Origin: Tranzscheliella williamsii
Lineage: Eukaryota; Basidiomycota; Ustilaginomycetes; Ustilaginales; Ustilaginaceae
DNA: 64,000 bases
Direction: 5' to 3'
NCBI GenBank assembly: GCA_023212725.1
Contig: JALBYF010000016.1
Span: forward strand, 186,001 to 250,000
Below, one piece after another: positions 8,901-17,204 of this stretch. The notes beneath the pieces are model-generated. The model ran no database searches and had not been told where the DNA came from. It saw nothing but the letters and a program-made list of their open reading frames with translations. How positions within the stretch are numbered: position 1 is the first letter of the stretch; each line of letters begins with the position of its first letter. The position numbers and the translations under genes are program-made.

Positions 8901-11691
8901 GATGATACAAGTCCCTCGAGTAGCGCCGGCGCCCGCACCCGATCCAGACCACCGCCACCTCTATAGAGCGGACCTGACGCGCTTGCTGCCTGGACCCGAA
9001 AGCAATCTCACCTTTTCGGCAGGGCTGCTTGCACTCCTATACGTCGGAGAATTGATCTGTGAACGGCGGGAACAGTTTGAACCGTATCTTTCTACTCTAC
9101 TCCACGCTATCTTCATGCACATCGACAGCCGTTCAGCTTTTGTCCGGTCTCAGGTGACTGAGCTGTTCGAGCAGCTTATGCGCTGCTCGGTCTCAGTTAA
9201 TCCCAACCACAACGATGATCCCGAGGAGACAAGCTCCGCCAAAGCGCAGGTCGAAAATATGTTTGGACGCCGTACGTTTGCGGTCTGGATTGCCGATCCG
9301 GAGAAGCACGACATTGATCCGCACTATAACATGCCGACGAACCTGCTCAAGACAGCCAAAGATACGTTGGCACTGCTCGAGCTTTACTTTCCTGAATTCC
9401 GGCAGAATTGGGGCTCAGTGGCATTGTTATGGGCGGCTTCCAACCCCATTCGACACATGGCATGCCGGTCGTTTCAAATCTTTCGGGCGCTGTGTCCCTC
9501 GGTCACACCCAGCATGATGGTTACAATTCTGGGAAGACTCGCGGACACCGTGTCAGATCACAAGCCCGAGGTTCACCGATTCACATTGGAGGTACTGTAT
9601 GCTCTCGAGCTGGTGGTGAAGAACTGTGAGCCTACGGATCCCGACTTTTTAGCGCAGACGTGGTGGGCCACTCTGGCTTGCCTTTCGACGGTCAACGAGG
9701 AGGAATTCGTCGAATCCGTCATCATCCTGGAATGCATCGTTACAAGGCTGGACATTGGATCCGCAGAGGTCATTTCGTCTCTCGTCCAGCGATGTCCTGA
9801 AGGCTGGGAGGGGGACATTGGCGTGCTGCGTATCCTGGTATCGCGTGGCCTTCGTTCTTCTGCCACGTCAGCGGTGTCCTTTCGTCTCATGGCGAGGCTG
9901 GCCAAGTGTCACGATCCTGCCCTCGTCGATTTCGACGACAAAGCCAGGCTTGGCTATCTGTTTGTTGGCGCGCTTCCTTGGTTCTTACAGGTTACAGAGG
10001 AGCATTTGCAGACATCAGGAGGTGCTGGCCCAAGTAAATCTGACCCCCGCGTTGCTACAGGGGGAAGTGGGGCAAAGAAAGCAGCCGCCAGTGGAACCAA
10101 CGCGTCAACATCGGTGTCAGTGCTATCAGCAATCGAAACTCAAGCTGTTATAGAAATGGCCGGCGATCTGGCAACGATCGCTGGCCGCCTGGAGATGCGC
10201 GATCTGGAGAGGGTATCGATCTCGATCTCGCGCTCGCGCTTCAGAACCAAGGATGACTTGGTACGACAGGCAATCAACTGCATCCGCAGTCACTATCTAC
10301 CCGAGCATGGACCGGAAATGGCGGTCTTGCTCCTCGGTGTGGTTCTCAATAGCAATGAGTGGATGCGGAGGCAGGCGATGCAGATCCTCAAAATCTTCTT
10401 TCAGGCTCTCGACACGCGTAATCATGCCGCTTTCAGCAATTTGGGCTCCGAGCTTCTCATGCCTTTGCTGCGGCAGTTGTCCTCGCCCTTGTCGGCGCAA
10501 GCACTGGAGGTGCTGGACGAGCCGATCGTCGTGCATGGCGGCCCTGCAGCTAATCAAATATTGCGCATGAGCTTACAGTGGGGCAACATGCCTCTCACGG
10601 GTCAGATGCGGGAGCAGGTCAACGACGCCTCGATCTTTGGGCCGCCGCTGGACAGCGGTTGGGCTGTAGCAGATCCGCAAGACATGACGACGCGAACACG
10701 GATCAATCTGCAGGCGTTGGTCAAGATGTGCGAGCGGACGCTGGATCTCATTCCTACCGGTAATAATGTCAACTTTATCGTGGACGATGCGTACGATGGA
10801 ACGACAGAGGCCGATGCCGCTGGTTTTATCCTCGACGAAGCGCCCGGAGTAGGGGGCTCGAGCACGGAAGATCTGCCCGCGTCCAGCTTGGGAGACATTG
10901 TCAACCAGCTTCACGACCTGTCCTCCTTTTTTGGAGACGATCCAATGTCGAAGAGCCGGCAGGTATCGGTCATGTACCGCGACTCGCGTCTGGATCGGTC
11001 CGGCTCGATGCGGCTTGGGGCCGCGCTAGGCAGGACTTCCTCGACACGCTCCAATGCGAGAAACTATGGAAGCGCCGGCGGAATATCACCGCTGCACGGC
11101 CTGGCAGGTAGCCGGCAGGTCTCGCCCAACCCCACGCCTGGTGCGGAACACTATGCGGTTGCGTATGAGAGGGATCACGACGGCAGGACCCGGATGTCGC
11201 CATCTGGGACGGTCAAGACACCGCCAAGCTTCAGCCCGCGCGGCAAAGATACTGCCGCTGCTCTGCGGCATGCACCGATGGAGGCTGGCTCCTCGCTGAT
11301 CCACGCACAGGCAAAGGAGGATCCGGGCCTGGGCCGCTCGCACGCGCAGATCGCCAAGATCCTCGCCCGGTCTACTAGCCGGGGAGTTGCGGCTGGCCAG
11401 CACGATACCAGCCGAGCCGGTGCGCTGTCCGCAGGGACCTACCCATTTCGCAGCGCGACGGGCGGCCAGGCGGATGGCTCGCAGCGGCGCAGAGCGGACA
11501 GCGTCAGCCAGTGCTCCGACACCAGCAGCTCGCAACACCACCAGCAGCACGCACATCCACACCCGTCAAAGCCGCATGCCAAGCTGACCGCGACGCCAGA
11601 GCCGCGCGCCACGCTGCGCTACCACCACCCGACGTACCACTCGACCGCCAAGTCGTCTATCTCGAACCTAAAACACTCGGGAGACGAGTAG
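2995..11691 (+). CDS. TAO3: Cell morphogenesis protein PAG1/Tao3 (Furry family)
   Basis: A single uninterrupted frame of 2898 codons encodes a Furry/Tao3/Mor2-type scaffold. In yeasts this family activates the NDR kinase Cbk1/Orb6 (RAM/MOR network) for polarised growth and cell separation. The first ~440 residues are Ser/Pro/Gly-rich and disordered. The Furry N-terminal helical repeat region begins near AEYALNILMSRF. Central and C-terminal helical blocks run to about residue 2600 (for example NPIRHMACRSFQIFRALCP). The last ~300 residues are again disordered and end in a His/Ser-rich tail. The frame is open upstream to a GTG at 2932, but the first ATG is at 2995 and gives a natural start (MQVVIPDLDDKE). 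The length is typical of basidiomycete Furry proteins. It converges on the MDP-1 gene, with only 125 bp between stops. Confidence 0.93.
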   Translation: MQVVIPDLDDKELFAPPRKLHSPAGSGSGSSPYASGRASFDDLASSTSQQLRNVTSARSDSWEDTAASQRFNHPATYNSSLPSSDSTGSGLPGGPFRGAALGWHGRSGSGTSDSSAGGIGGLGYRVPNYSTALSSTNASAASAGALHPPYAGHSSAGFSFPNEPNYFSKPRSNARNRTVENDGYAGEYWPTTPREQPRLDIPGPDSDAGDVTAGYRSGLSTPRPPAASAQFSSQYALPSPGFQSPTSASYQHQHIHEYSNSFTSSPSKTPSHSTSASRSSRYQHAPSGSYHSDSMYSVGAASSSASGSTHHQSGPTISLPPVPPLPFASDSLYSEMPVTPGGHTNNAAFHMPRAMASTTSFDQSEHGSPQKGAHKPLREDGYARGQPYAETAEETSSADFSHTGRIQQTRRGVNASAFRPSSPGRPTALAVSLGAEGLGQLPPGIGSTDPQAPAEYALNILMSRFITIANAKVRRALDSIQDHHPAHLSSLGPQDDALFGSLCESLAHISKNSAASVIRSLFRWKTITIEADVDADLVRRLLASAQNVQTLNTGTKDIAAYSSRRKELLAIFLVTEALSVIAKAISRGSLGEAQATELEEETFSMLLACSRERDKDRTLPRPITQVREVCFERVSQLIGELSRTRFVSISDRFVEILQQSTKAPASKAVEDMLIAAIHSLRHLRITVYPMELFEEGADFVEELARHFAQCHGFRVKTSFAESFVHLMLPVAQSASAEVNHPTWIKAIDTIWPRMTAMATKPRYWSMAYPLNVSLLAVSPEAKLTANWFVCLESGVAKLKDRVNRPIVLNAAVRLLWAYAFRCHESHTNTSKKLEAFFRIWFPPNRRTIHPTELPPDPFIMMVHFVLYRHFDFGKELVLQFLCHSALGGTTLSLQPDVLSGPRMTIAIRAILLTLDTYVKGAAPSFPQGADFNRYEFETLPEGCGDDLPESFKFPKADIGDAQNQFNDLIGKIALLCDHQISDMTIFDGRTHLSSRSSASGSTFSSERAILERDGYTWRFHYDANLMAAYPRESQTFCDLLRACFESWPRCLSTSISFSSALGILFRAHFSADPDLSRASARALKRIAQQRPGGSSAVVSGFMRWIFRIDTAFWEIHTKQLLLMPKIEQAIRLWIDFLNIWLAELRIQNNQADQGQPGTKGFEMERTSAWALIDEVEAYALFLLCSASRPLRSLAIEVLAMVAVLDDAFLSAARRIAMETAREQGAEEEPTRLVHLLKMPCQEFLDSNDPHLSSHQINHLAKWKSPDRATSLKVIAESEREVEQALWSRALPLFLRMSLERFPTTVAVFRSYITNRVLEMDHVAAYAADISNRAPVQTMTSATMSKSQASAAASAAATLHSSSSMASLRDTATAASSSPAEYTLMAQHWRFYILALCTTTTSTEGSRGGVVGNHRRKLSEPEAGDRMIAARDLFQKMVPFLASDKEVFQEAVAFALGNINENHYVALLETMQSLNGTLTDDFKVRSVARTGLKRNRRLDRLRTALAHVLQLTAPHMEDNDHLRNGKVLAIIFTWVKETFTFLIDREIRQDWEFHRLRRYFCGVTQQFFDGLAKIGSAESYFPFEFRLRMFRVFRDWHSYSTMSEDGRNKLANLLSAAADQQRDDRSKEQAVKTLNYETQALSYHAGCAMASLCQGVISMVGGPAPAPMAGSSLEAGSLLHWLISLFATSDEKNHGVARKALRSLLIYNDQNFTLVNSAVDRCITEPDRAVGKRSFFITTAEVVIEKEDFTMPLHMIFCLGLIKLGHPDAGIRRKALSALDHCGRRFDHSCSLADFEIGVSSPLPVIYLHAQRSVNSYLALHFDGLKTAMLSEFTHRMPLVEGPRRTMTISLIPEWLHGLAMHSLSPGSVAYVEPEALYRTYLNLSNLFCLTISYGNEHISEVQDLWHSLVTASEDSHTADAVISFLIDQALHFRNQEVVSFAKSVISCFCHSIAGPHVIDELCSMIEPSRMIQVPRVAPAPAPDPDHRHLYRADLTRLLPGPESNLTFSAGLLALLYVGELICERREQFEPYLSTLLHAIFMHIDSRSAFVRSQVTELFEQLMRCSVSVNPNHNDDPEETSSAKAQVENMFGRRTFAVWIADPEKHDIDPHYNMPTNLLKTAKDTLALLELYFPEFRQNWGSVALLWAASNPIRHMACRSFQIFRALCPSVTPSMMVTILGRLADTVSDHKPEVHRFTLEVLYALELVVKNCEPTDPDFLAQTWWATLACLSTVNEEEFVESVIILECIVTRLDIGSAEVISSLVQRCPEGWEGDIGVLRILVSRGLRSSATSAVSFRLMARLAKCHDPALVDFDDKARLGYLFVGALPWFLQVTEEHLQTSGGAGPSKSDPRVATGGSGAKKAAASGTNASTSVSVLSAIETQAVIEMAGDLATIAGRLEMRDLERVSISISRSRFRTKDDLVRQAINCIRSHYLPEHGPEMAVLLLGVVLNSNEWMRRQAMQILKIFFQALDTRNHAAFSNLGSELLMPLLRQLSSPLSAQALEVLDEPIVVHGGPAANQILRMSLQWGNMPLTGQMREQVNDASIFGPPLDSGWAVADPQDMTTRTRINLQALVKMCERTLDLIPTGNNVNFIVDDAYDGTTEADAAGFILDEAPGVGGSSTEDLPASSLGDIVNQLHDLSSFFGDDPMSKSRQVSVMYRDSRLDRSGSMRLGAALGRTSSTRSNARNYGSAGGISPLHGLAGSRQVSPNPTPGAEHYAVAYERDHDGRTRMSPSGTVKTPPSFSPRGKDTAAALRHAPMEAGSSLIHAQAKEDPGLGRSHAQIAKILARSTSRGVAAGQHDTSRAGALSAGTYPFRSATGGQADGSQRRRADSVSQCSDTSSSQHHQQHAHPHPSKPHAKLTATPEPRATLRYHHPTYHSTAKSSISNLKHSGDE

Positions 11692-11816
11692 AATCTCGCG
11701 CTATTTCCGCACGGAATCGAATTGAAGTGCGTTTGGACCATACCAGGCCGTACTGGCAGGACAGAGCGGGGAGGGGTGTACCGAACGGGGGGGCGGGTAC
11801 GTGTGCTGAGCGGGCG

Positions 11817-12701
11817 CTAGACGAGCCCGCTCTGGGCGGCGGCGTCGGAGGGGCGCGCGTTCTGGCGGGCGAGCTTCTTGGCGCGCCACTCGCGAATGCC
11901 GCGCTCGAACGTGGCCAGGTCGGTGCCCTGGTGGCCGACTTCGACAAAGTGGACGCCGAGCTTGTTCCCGACCTCGGCTGTGTGCACGCAGGGGTAAGCA
12001 TGCTGCCGCCTGCGCGACACTGGCGCGAAACTCACCGTTGCGGTACTCGTCATCGAAAAACACCATCTCTTCATACTCGACGCCCGAGTCCTTGTGGAGC
12101 TGGCGGAAGTGGGTGATCTTGGAGCCTGGGTAGATCTCCTGGTAGTCGAAGAAGGCTGCGAGGGGGAATGTGGTAGCGAGTGAGGGGTTAGTGCGGGCCA
12201 GAATTAGGGTGTGGTCTGGGGGAGTGCGGGGCTGGACGTACCGCTAGCTTTGACGGTGGCAGGGGTTTGGGTGGGGGCGGGGGTGGCTGCGGGGTCGGAG
12301 GAGAGGAGGGCTGCGTCGTCGACGAGGTGGAGGCCGTTGAGGGCTTGGCGAGCGACGGTGGGAGCGGAGGTGCGGCTGGCGAGGGCGAGGGGCACGCGGT
12401 GGCGGCGGAGGAAGTAGAGGATGGCGGGGACGTGTGGGAACAGGGCGAGCGGCTGGCCGTTGCGGTCGTAGACGCGGTTGATGTCGCGCCCGCGGCGCGC
12501 GAGCGGCGCGTCGACGTGCGTGTCCACCCACAACGGCCACAAGGTATAGTCCAGGTCGAACACCACCATCCCCGGCAGTGGATCCCCCAGCCGCTCCAGC
12601 GTCTCCACCACCCCCCGCGTCCACGCAGGAGGCACATACTCCCCATCCCCCCCCCCAGCGCCTGTCCCCCCCGCTTCCTTCCGCCGTCCCCGCTTGACCA
12701 T
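11817..12701 (-). CDS. Magnesium-dependent phosphatase-1 family, 3 exons
   Basis: This is a HAD-superfamily acid phosphatase of the MDP-1 group (protein-tyrosine or sugar phosphatase activity is known in the family; the substrate here is unknown). Exons are 12701-12242, 12155-12036 and 11977-11817, giving 246 residues. The introns are 86 and 58 nt, with donors GTACGT and GTGAGT and acceptors CAG. The joins are supported by continuous homology: KASAFFDYQEIYPGSK across intron 1 and DDEYRNAEVGNKLGV across intron 2. The nucleophile motif is FDLDYTLW, with Asp49 and the acid/base Asp51. ALASRTS supplies motif II and VFFDDE the acidic motif. A Pro/Thr-rich insert lies just before intron 1. It is tandem with PEX2, 0.5 kb downstream of the PEX2 stop. 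Confidence 0.88.
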
Positions 12702-13233
12702 ACTTGCCTCACACGCCTGTTTCGCTCGGCCTCGTTAGTTCCAGTACCTCTCTCGACGCGACAACCAGTCGAGACACCACAGATCAGATGAGGCTAAGAG
12801 GTTGATTGCCACAACCCACGAGCGAGGCTCGCTCAAACTTCCGATCGAGCGAGAGTGGAGGTGCGCATCAAAGGCCGAAACCCGACTTTTTATTTCAGCG
12901 GATGTTAGACCGTTTGCGGACAGTAGCCTTGCAGCAACAAAGTGTTACGAGGCAGCACATGTGCAAGTGAGCCAGATCCAACAGCTCCATGATGGCAGAC
13001 AACAGGAGTACCGCACTTTCCATTGCACCAGGGCGGACGAGACAGGCTCGATGGAGTGGTTTCGTCGCTGAGAGCTGGGACGGTATTGGTACCGTCCCGC
13101 TGCTGCTGATTCGGGCCGAGCGCTGCTGTTAGCGTGGGATACGTGCTGCGTCGAAGGTGTCCGTGGCTCCGACGGGAGAAATGGACTGTGGCAGCCTTGA
13201 TAGCGTGTGATGGTGATGACTGCGGGGGGCCCG
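12702..13233. promoter_or_regulatory. Intergenic region PEX2 3' end / phosphatase promoter
   Basis: This half-kilobase gap lies between two minus-strand genes. It should contain the PEX2 terminator and the phosphatase promoter and leader. Short open frames here have no coding character. No specific element recognised. Confidence 0.4.
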
Positions 13234-14919
13234 TCAGCGTTCCGCCACCTTCTCCGGGATGGCCGCGGACTTGTCATCGTAGTCGTCCGGATGCGCGCGG
13301 GCAGGCGAGGCCGAGTCGTCAGTATAGACGCGCCTGGTCTCGCTGACGCGCGAGTTGCACCGGAGGCATTTCCAGCCGACGGCGCCGTTGTGGTCCTCTT
13401 GCTCCAGCTCGTCCTCCATGTCTTCGTCGAGCAGCTGGGTGGCGATGCAGACGTAGCAGTACGTGTGGCCACAGGGGACGGTCTGGTACGGTGTTGTGGC
13501 TAGCGCGTCAGCATAGGCGATTCCATCGGGGGAGACGCCGAGGGCACTGCTGGCGTCGCTGTGTATGGCGGCGCCACGCGATGCGCTGGTCGGCTGCGCG
13601 GCCGCGGAGGGGCGGTTCGGCGTCAGCAGGCCCGAGCTCGGATCCAGCGGGTCCGAGGCAGGGATCCCCATGCTCAGCCCACCCGAGCCCAGCTTGCCTG
13701 GCGCCGAGCTAAGCCCAGCCTGCCTCTCTAGCCTTTCAAAGCAGATCGCACAGACCGCCGGCGGCAGATAGTGGTATGGACCCTTGCCGCCCTCGTTTTC
13801 CCCCATCCGTTCGGACGTGCTGGTCTGGGCTCCGCTCTGCATCAGCGTGCGAAGGCCAGGCAGCGAGACGGCTTTCTTGTCGAATTTGGTCCGCCCGTCC
13901 GGGTGCTTGCGGATGCCGAGCCGCGAGCTGAGAGCCAGAGGCAATATGCTGAAGACCATGGCGAGCAGCCTGGGGTGGGTCGGCAGCTTGATCAACCTTC
14001 GGATAAGCCTTTTGGGCCGGACGAGCGGTAGGAGGAAGAGCAGAAACTCGGTAAAGGCATGCCATACGAGCTGCCTATTGAGAAACTCGAAGGAGACGTT
14101 TCGGTTCATGGTGCGCTGGGCATAGGTAAGTCGCATGCCCAGCACGCGGTCTGCAACGCTTCGGAACTTGCCATCACCGAGGAAGACGGCAAAATTGAGC
14201 AGCACGGCGGCGGTCCAGACCCTTTGGGCTGCGTCTGTGAGCGTCCAAACCATCCTTCTCGGGTCGCGTGAGGGCATTTCAGAGTAGGAGAGGGAGGTCA
14301 TGTGATCCTGCACCTTGGTGCCGAGGTAGGGTGCAACAATGGTCAGCAGCGGATAGAGGGCGAGCTGGAGGCGAGAGAGCGGCTGATCGCGTGCGGTCGA
14401 CTGCAAAGCGCCTCGATGAGCCCACTCGTTGCGGTACTTGAGATTCTGCAGCAGGGAGCCATAGGAGGCGCCTCGGTCGTAGATGCTAAACTTGAAGAGC
14501 GCCAACTTGAGGAAGAGCATAAGCTCCGGTTCCAGGTCAGTTGGAAGTGTCGAGCGTATCGAGCCAAGCGCCTTCTTGACAGGGTCGAGGAGCAGCTCAG
14601 CGAGCTCTCGATCGAGCAGCTCCGCATCTAGCTGATTCACGCGCTGAATCTTGAGGGTCGGCGCTGGGAAATTATGGAGAGACGAACGGATAGATGCGAT
14701 GGACGCAGCTGCTGCTTGCGATGCTTGGTGGTAGAATGGCGGCGATGGTGTTTGCGCATCGGTAAGGAGAGGATCCGCTGCTATGGCAGCAGGAGACGGC
14801 ATCGTACCCGCCGCGCTGGACGAAGGACTGGCCATCGGATCCGTCGTTGAGGCAGCCGCCGCCGCTAGCGTAGACGATGCACCAGATGACCCAGACGGTA
14901 GCGAGAGACCATCCGCCAT
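13234..14919 (-). CDS. PEX2: Peroxin-2, RING-finger E3 of the peroxisomal importomer
   Basis: This encodes a peroxisomal membrane RING protein that, with Pex10 and Pex12, ubiquitinates the import receptor Pex5. It has 561 codons and no intron. After a Ser/Ala-rich N-terminus, the Pex2/Pex12 membrane domain starts near RVNQLDAELLDRELAELL and contains hydrophobic helices including LVWHAFTEFLLFLLPLV and LLAMVFSILPLALSSR. The C-terminal RING reads CAIC (Cys390/Cys393), then after a disordered insert CGHTYCYVCI and WKCLRCNSRV. That spacing fits Pex2. The frame is open upstream to a TTG at 15054, but the extra codons run through an imperfect 35-bp duplication and contain no ATG, so the ATG at 14919 is chosen. 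The insert between the first Cys pair and CGH is unusually long. Confidence 0.9.
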   Translation of the reverse strand: MADGLSLPSGSSGASSTLAAAAASTTDPMASPSSSAAGTMPSPAAIAADPLLTDAQTPSPPFYHQASQAAAASIASIRSSLHNFPAPTLKIQRVNQLDAELLDRELAELLLDPVKKALGSIRSTLPTDLEPELMLFLKLALFKFSIYDRGASYGSLLQNLKYRNEWAHRGALQSTARDQPLSRLQLALYPLLTIVAPYLGTKVQDHMTSLSYSEMPSRDPRRMVWTLTDAAQRVWTAAVLLNFAVFLGDGKFRSVADRVLGMRLTYAQRTMNRNVSFEFLNRQLVWHAFTEFLLFLLPLVRPKRLIRRLIKLPTHPRLLAMVFSILPLALSSRLGIRKHPDGRTKFDKKAVSLPGLRTLMQSGAQTSTSERMGENEGGKGPYHYLPPAVCAICFERLERQAGLSSAPGKLGSGGLSMGIPASDPLDPSSGLLTPNRPSAAAQPTSASRGAAIHSDASSALGVSPDGIAYADALATTPYQTVPCGHTYCYVCIATQLLDEDMEDELEQEDHNGAVGWKCLRCNSRVSETRRVYTDDSASPARAHPDDYDDKSAAIPEKVAER

Positions 14920-14925
14920 GTCCTT

Positions 14926-14995
14926 CACAATGATGGATGAGGAAGATGGCAGACGACGGTCACAATGATGGATGGGGAAGATGGCAGATGACGGT
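14926..14995. repeat. 35-bp direct duplication in the PEX2 leader
   Basis: Two adjacent 35-bp copies (14926-14960 and 14961-14995) differ at only two positions. They start 6 bp upstream of the PEX2 start codon. The unit length is not a multiple of three, so this stretch is most simply untranslated leader. Confidence 0.9.
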
Positions 14996-15230
14996 GCCAC
15001 ACCGGCTATCGGCTTTTTGCTAGAATTCAGCTGCCGCCCACCCCGCAGTGTCAAGTCGCAATTTTCTCGGACGACATAGGAAGAAATCTAAATGTAACAT
15101 CGTGAAAAGACATGTCGCATTTAGTCTAACAATCGAGAAATGCAGTGCCTCTTCGTTTGAAAAAGGAGAAGGAATGGCGCGACTTGGCGCGGAGCGGAGT
15201 TCTGTTGCCGAGGCAGATCAACACCGAAAC

Positions 15231-15262
15231 AGAAAAGAAAAGAAAAGAAAAGAAAAGGAAAG
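15231..15262. repeat. AGAAA pentanucleotide microsatellite
   Basis: About six near-perfect copies of AGAAA lie in tandem in the PEX2/PEBP spacer. Confidence 0.9.
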
Positions 15263-15920
15263 ACGGCCGTCACAGCGGGAAATAGGAATGCCAACAGCGA
15301 GCGACTACAATGCGCCAGAGATCCGACGCGCAGTCCGCTTCATTCTCAAGCCAAGACGCCGGAGTCACGCCAACATTCTCGTGGTTGGGTGCCCACTCTT
15401 ACTCTCAAAGTCACTCATGACTGTGACTGCGGGAATCGACGCGCATCTGCCCTTCGGCCAAGGGAAGACGGCTACAGACTTGGCTCTGCGGTTTGGCGCT
15501 GCGGTTTGGCTCGCTGGCTTGGCGCTCTGCTGCCGCTTTGACGCTGCGCATTCCGTCTCGCTCTCTGCCAGCACAGGCTCAGTCACAGTGTGGGTACTTC
15601 CGCGCCCCGCTCGTTTTCTTTCCCCTTTCGGTTCCCGTCACTCACACCCTGATTGCTTGGCTTGGCTGCAGCGCATTCCTACGCAGACACGCTTGCCTGC
15701 TTTTCCCCATTCGCCATATCGTTATTTCCCCATCTCGTGATGCTTTCTACGCAACGGTGGTTTTGACTTGGCACAGATATACATCACCTTCATCGCCCTT
15801 TTCCTTCTTCCTCCACCGCCCTCACCCATCCCCTCCCGTCCCCTTTTAGTAGCATTCAATCCCTGTACGATCAGCCTGCATCCCTCCCCAGCTACGGATT
15901 TACTCTCTTTACTATTCACA

Positions 15921-16802
15921 ATGGCTTTCTCCAAAACCACCCTCCTTGCCACCCTCCTGGCCATGGGTTCGGCCGTCTCTGCCCAGAGCAGCAACGCTTC
16001 CTACGATCAGGTGGCCCAGATCCAGCTCAGCTTCCCCTCTGCTGATATCACCCCGGTCCCGATCCCGAGCGACTGGCTCGACATCCAGGGCGTGCTCAAC
16101 GTCACCTTTGGAGATGTCCCCGTCGGCAACATCGGCGACGTGCTCACTGTGGCTCAGGTCCAGTCCCCTCCGTCTTTCCGCATCTCCTCCCAGACCCCTG
16201 CTGCCCAGGCCGACGACATCTTTGCTGAAGGAAAGCTGTTCACCATTGCCTTCTGGGACGCCGGCGTTGCTGGCAAGAACACTTCAACCGAGGCCTTCAA
16301 CCACTACCTCGGCAACAACTTTACCATCAACTCTTCCGGCGAATTGGCCAACCAGACCGCCGCTCGTGTTGCCTATGGAGCGCCTCTCCCTGCTACGAAT
16401 GATGGCCCTCACAGATACGTCCAGCTCGTCTTCCAGCAACACGAGAACTTCACCGCGCCTGCCTCGCCCGCTGCTGGTGCTGGCATCAGCACACTGGAGG
16501 TGCAGGACTACTACAACCAGGCTAACGGCGGCCTCGGAAAGATTGTCGCTGCCAACTACATCCAGATCGAGGTGGGCAGTGCCGCTGCTCCCAGCTCCAC
16601 CGCCCCTGTAAGCCAGGCTAGTGTTACTGCCCTTGCCGCTAGCAAGAGCTCGGCTGCAGCCTCCGCTTCCGCCACTGGCACATCCGAAGGCAGTCCCACC
16701 TCCTCTCCCACCAATGCCGCCCGCGGAAGTTTCTCCAGCATTCCCGCCGTTGCCATCGTCGCTATGGGTGCCGCCGTCGCCGTCGGTGCTTGTCTGCTCT
16801 GA
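15921..16802 (+). CDS. Secreted GPI-anchored PEBP-like protein
   Basis: The gene encodes 293 residues without introns. A signal peptide covers about residues 1-20 (TLLATLLAMGSAVSA). The body resembles the phosphatidylethanolamine-binding protein fold: a TEAFNHYLGNNF region followed by a segment ending PHRYVQLVFQQHENF, the conserved late strand of the family. Several N-glycosylation sequons are present (NVT, NTS, NFT, NQT). A Ser/Ala/Thr-rich stem precedes a hydrophobic tail (AVAIVAMGAAVAVGACLL) with no charged residue after it, which is a GPI-attachment signal. The ligand-binding histidine seen in intracellular PEBPs is not obvious, so lipid binding is uncertain. The start was chosen at CACAATGG rather than the in-frame non-ATG extension to 15768. 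Confidence 0.8.
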   Translation: MAFSKTTLLATLLAMGSAVSAQSSNASYDQVAQIQLSFPSADITPVPIPSDWLDIQGVLNVTFGDVPVGNIGDVLTVAQVQSPPSFRISSQTPAAQADDIFAEGKLFTIAFWDAGVAGKNTSTEAFNHYLGNNFTINSSGELANQTAARVAYGAPLPATNDGPHRYVQLVFQQHENFTAPASPAAGAGISTLEVQDYYNQANGGLGKIVAANYIQIEVGSAAAPSSTAPVSQASVTALAASKSSAAASASATGTSEGSPTSSPTNAARGSFSSIPAVAIVAMGAAVAVGACLL

Positions 16803-17204
16803 TCTGCTCCCGTTCCTATCAACCCTAGCGTAATCGAAATAAGGCACGCGTTCGAAACTGGCACAGTGGAGTCCACACCGCCTCCGTCCCTTTGCAGCAC
16901 TACCTTGTCTATACACCCGCTCTGAATGGGACTTGATTTACCAGCCCAATGGTTCTCGTTGTTGTCTGTGTTGTTGCTTGGGTTGATCTCTGCAGCGACA
17001 GTCAGGAGGTGTGATAGCCACGGCTTGTGAAACAGGCGGGTAAGTAAGGAGGTGAGCTTATGAAATAGAATAGCAGTTGTTAGATCGTGGGGCGCCAGGT
17101 GCGCCGTCAGCCGTGAGAAGACACGTTGGCAGCTTTCATTCATTTCTTCCTTTCTCATCAACCCAGTTGACCGCCTCTACCCTTTGCACGGAGCTGCTGT
17201 CAAG
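16803..17204. promoter_or_regulatory. Intergenic region PEBP-like gene / ERJ5
   Basis: This 0.4-kb tandem spacer holds the PEBP 3' region and the ERJ5 promoter. I see no gene in it. Confidence 0.4.

Larger units (their letters stand above)
14920..15920. promoter_or_regulatory. Divergent intergenic region PEX2/PEBP-like gene
   Basis: This 1-kb spacer between divergent starts contains, from left to right, the PEX2 leader duplication, an AGAAA microsatellite, and a long pyrimidine-rich leader (about 15780-15910). The leader ends in CACA immediately before the PEBP ATG. Pyrimidine-rich leaders with a CACAATGGC start context are typical of well-expressed fungal genes; strong expression of the downstream gene is inferred, not shown. 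Confidence 0.5.
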
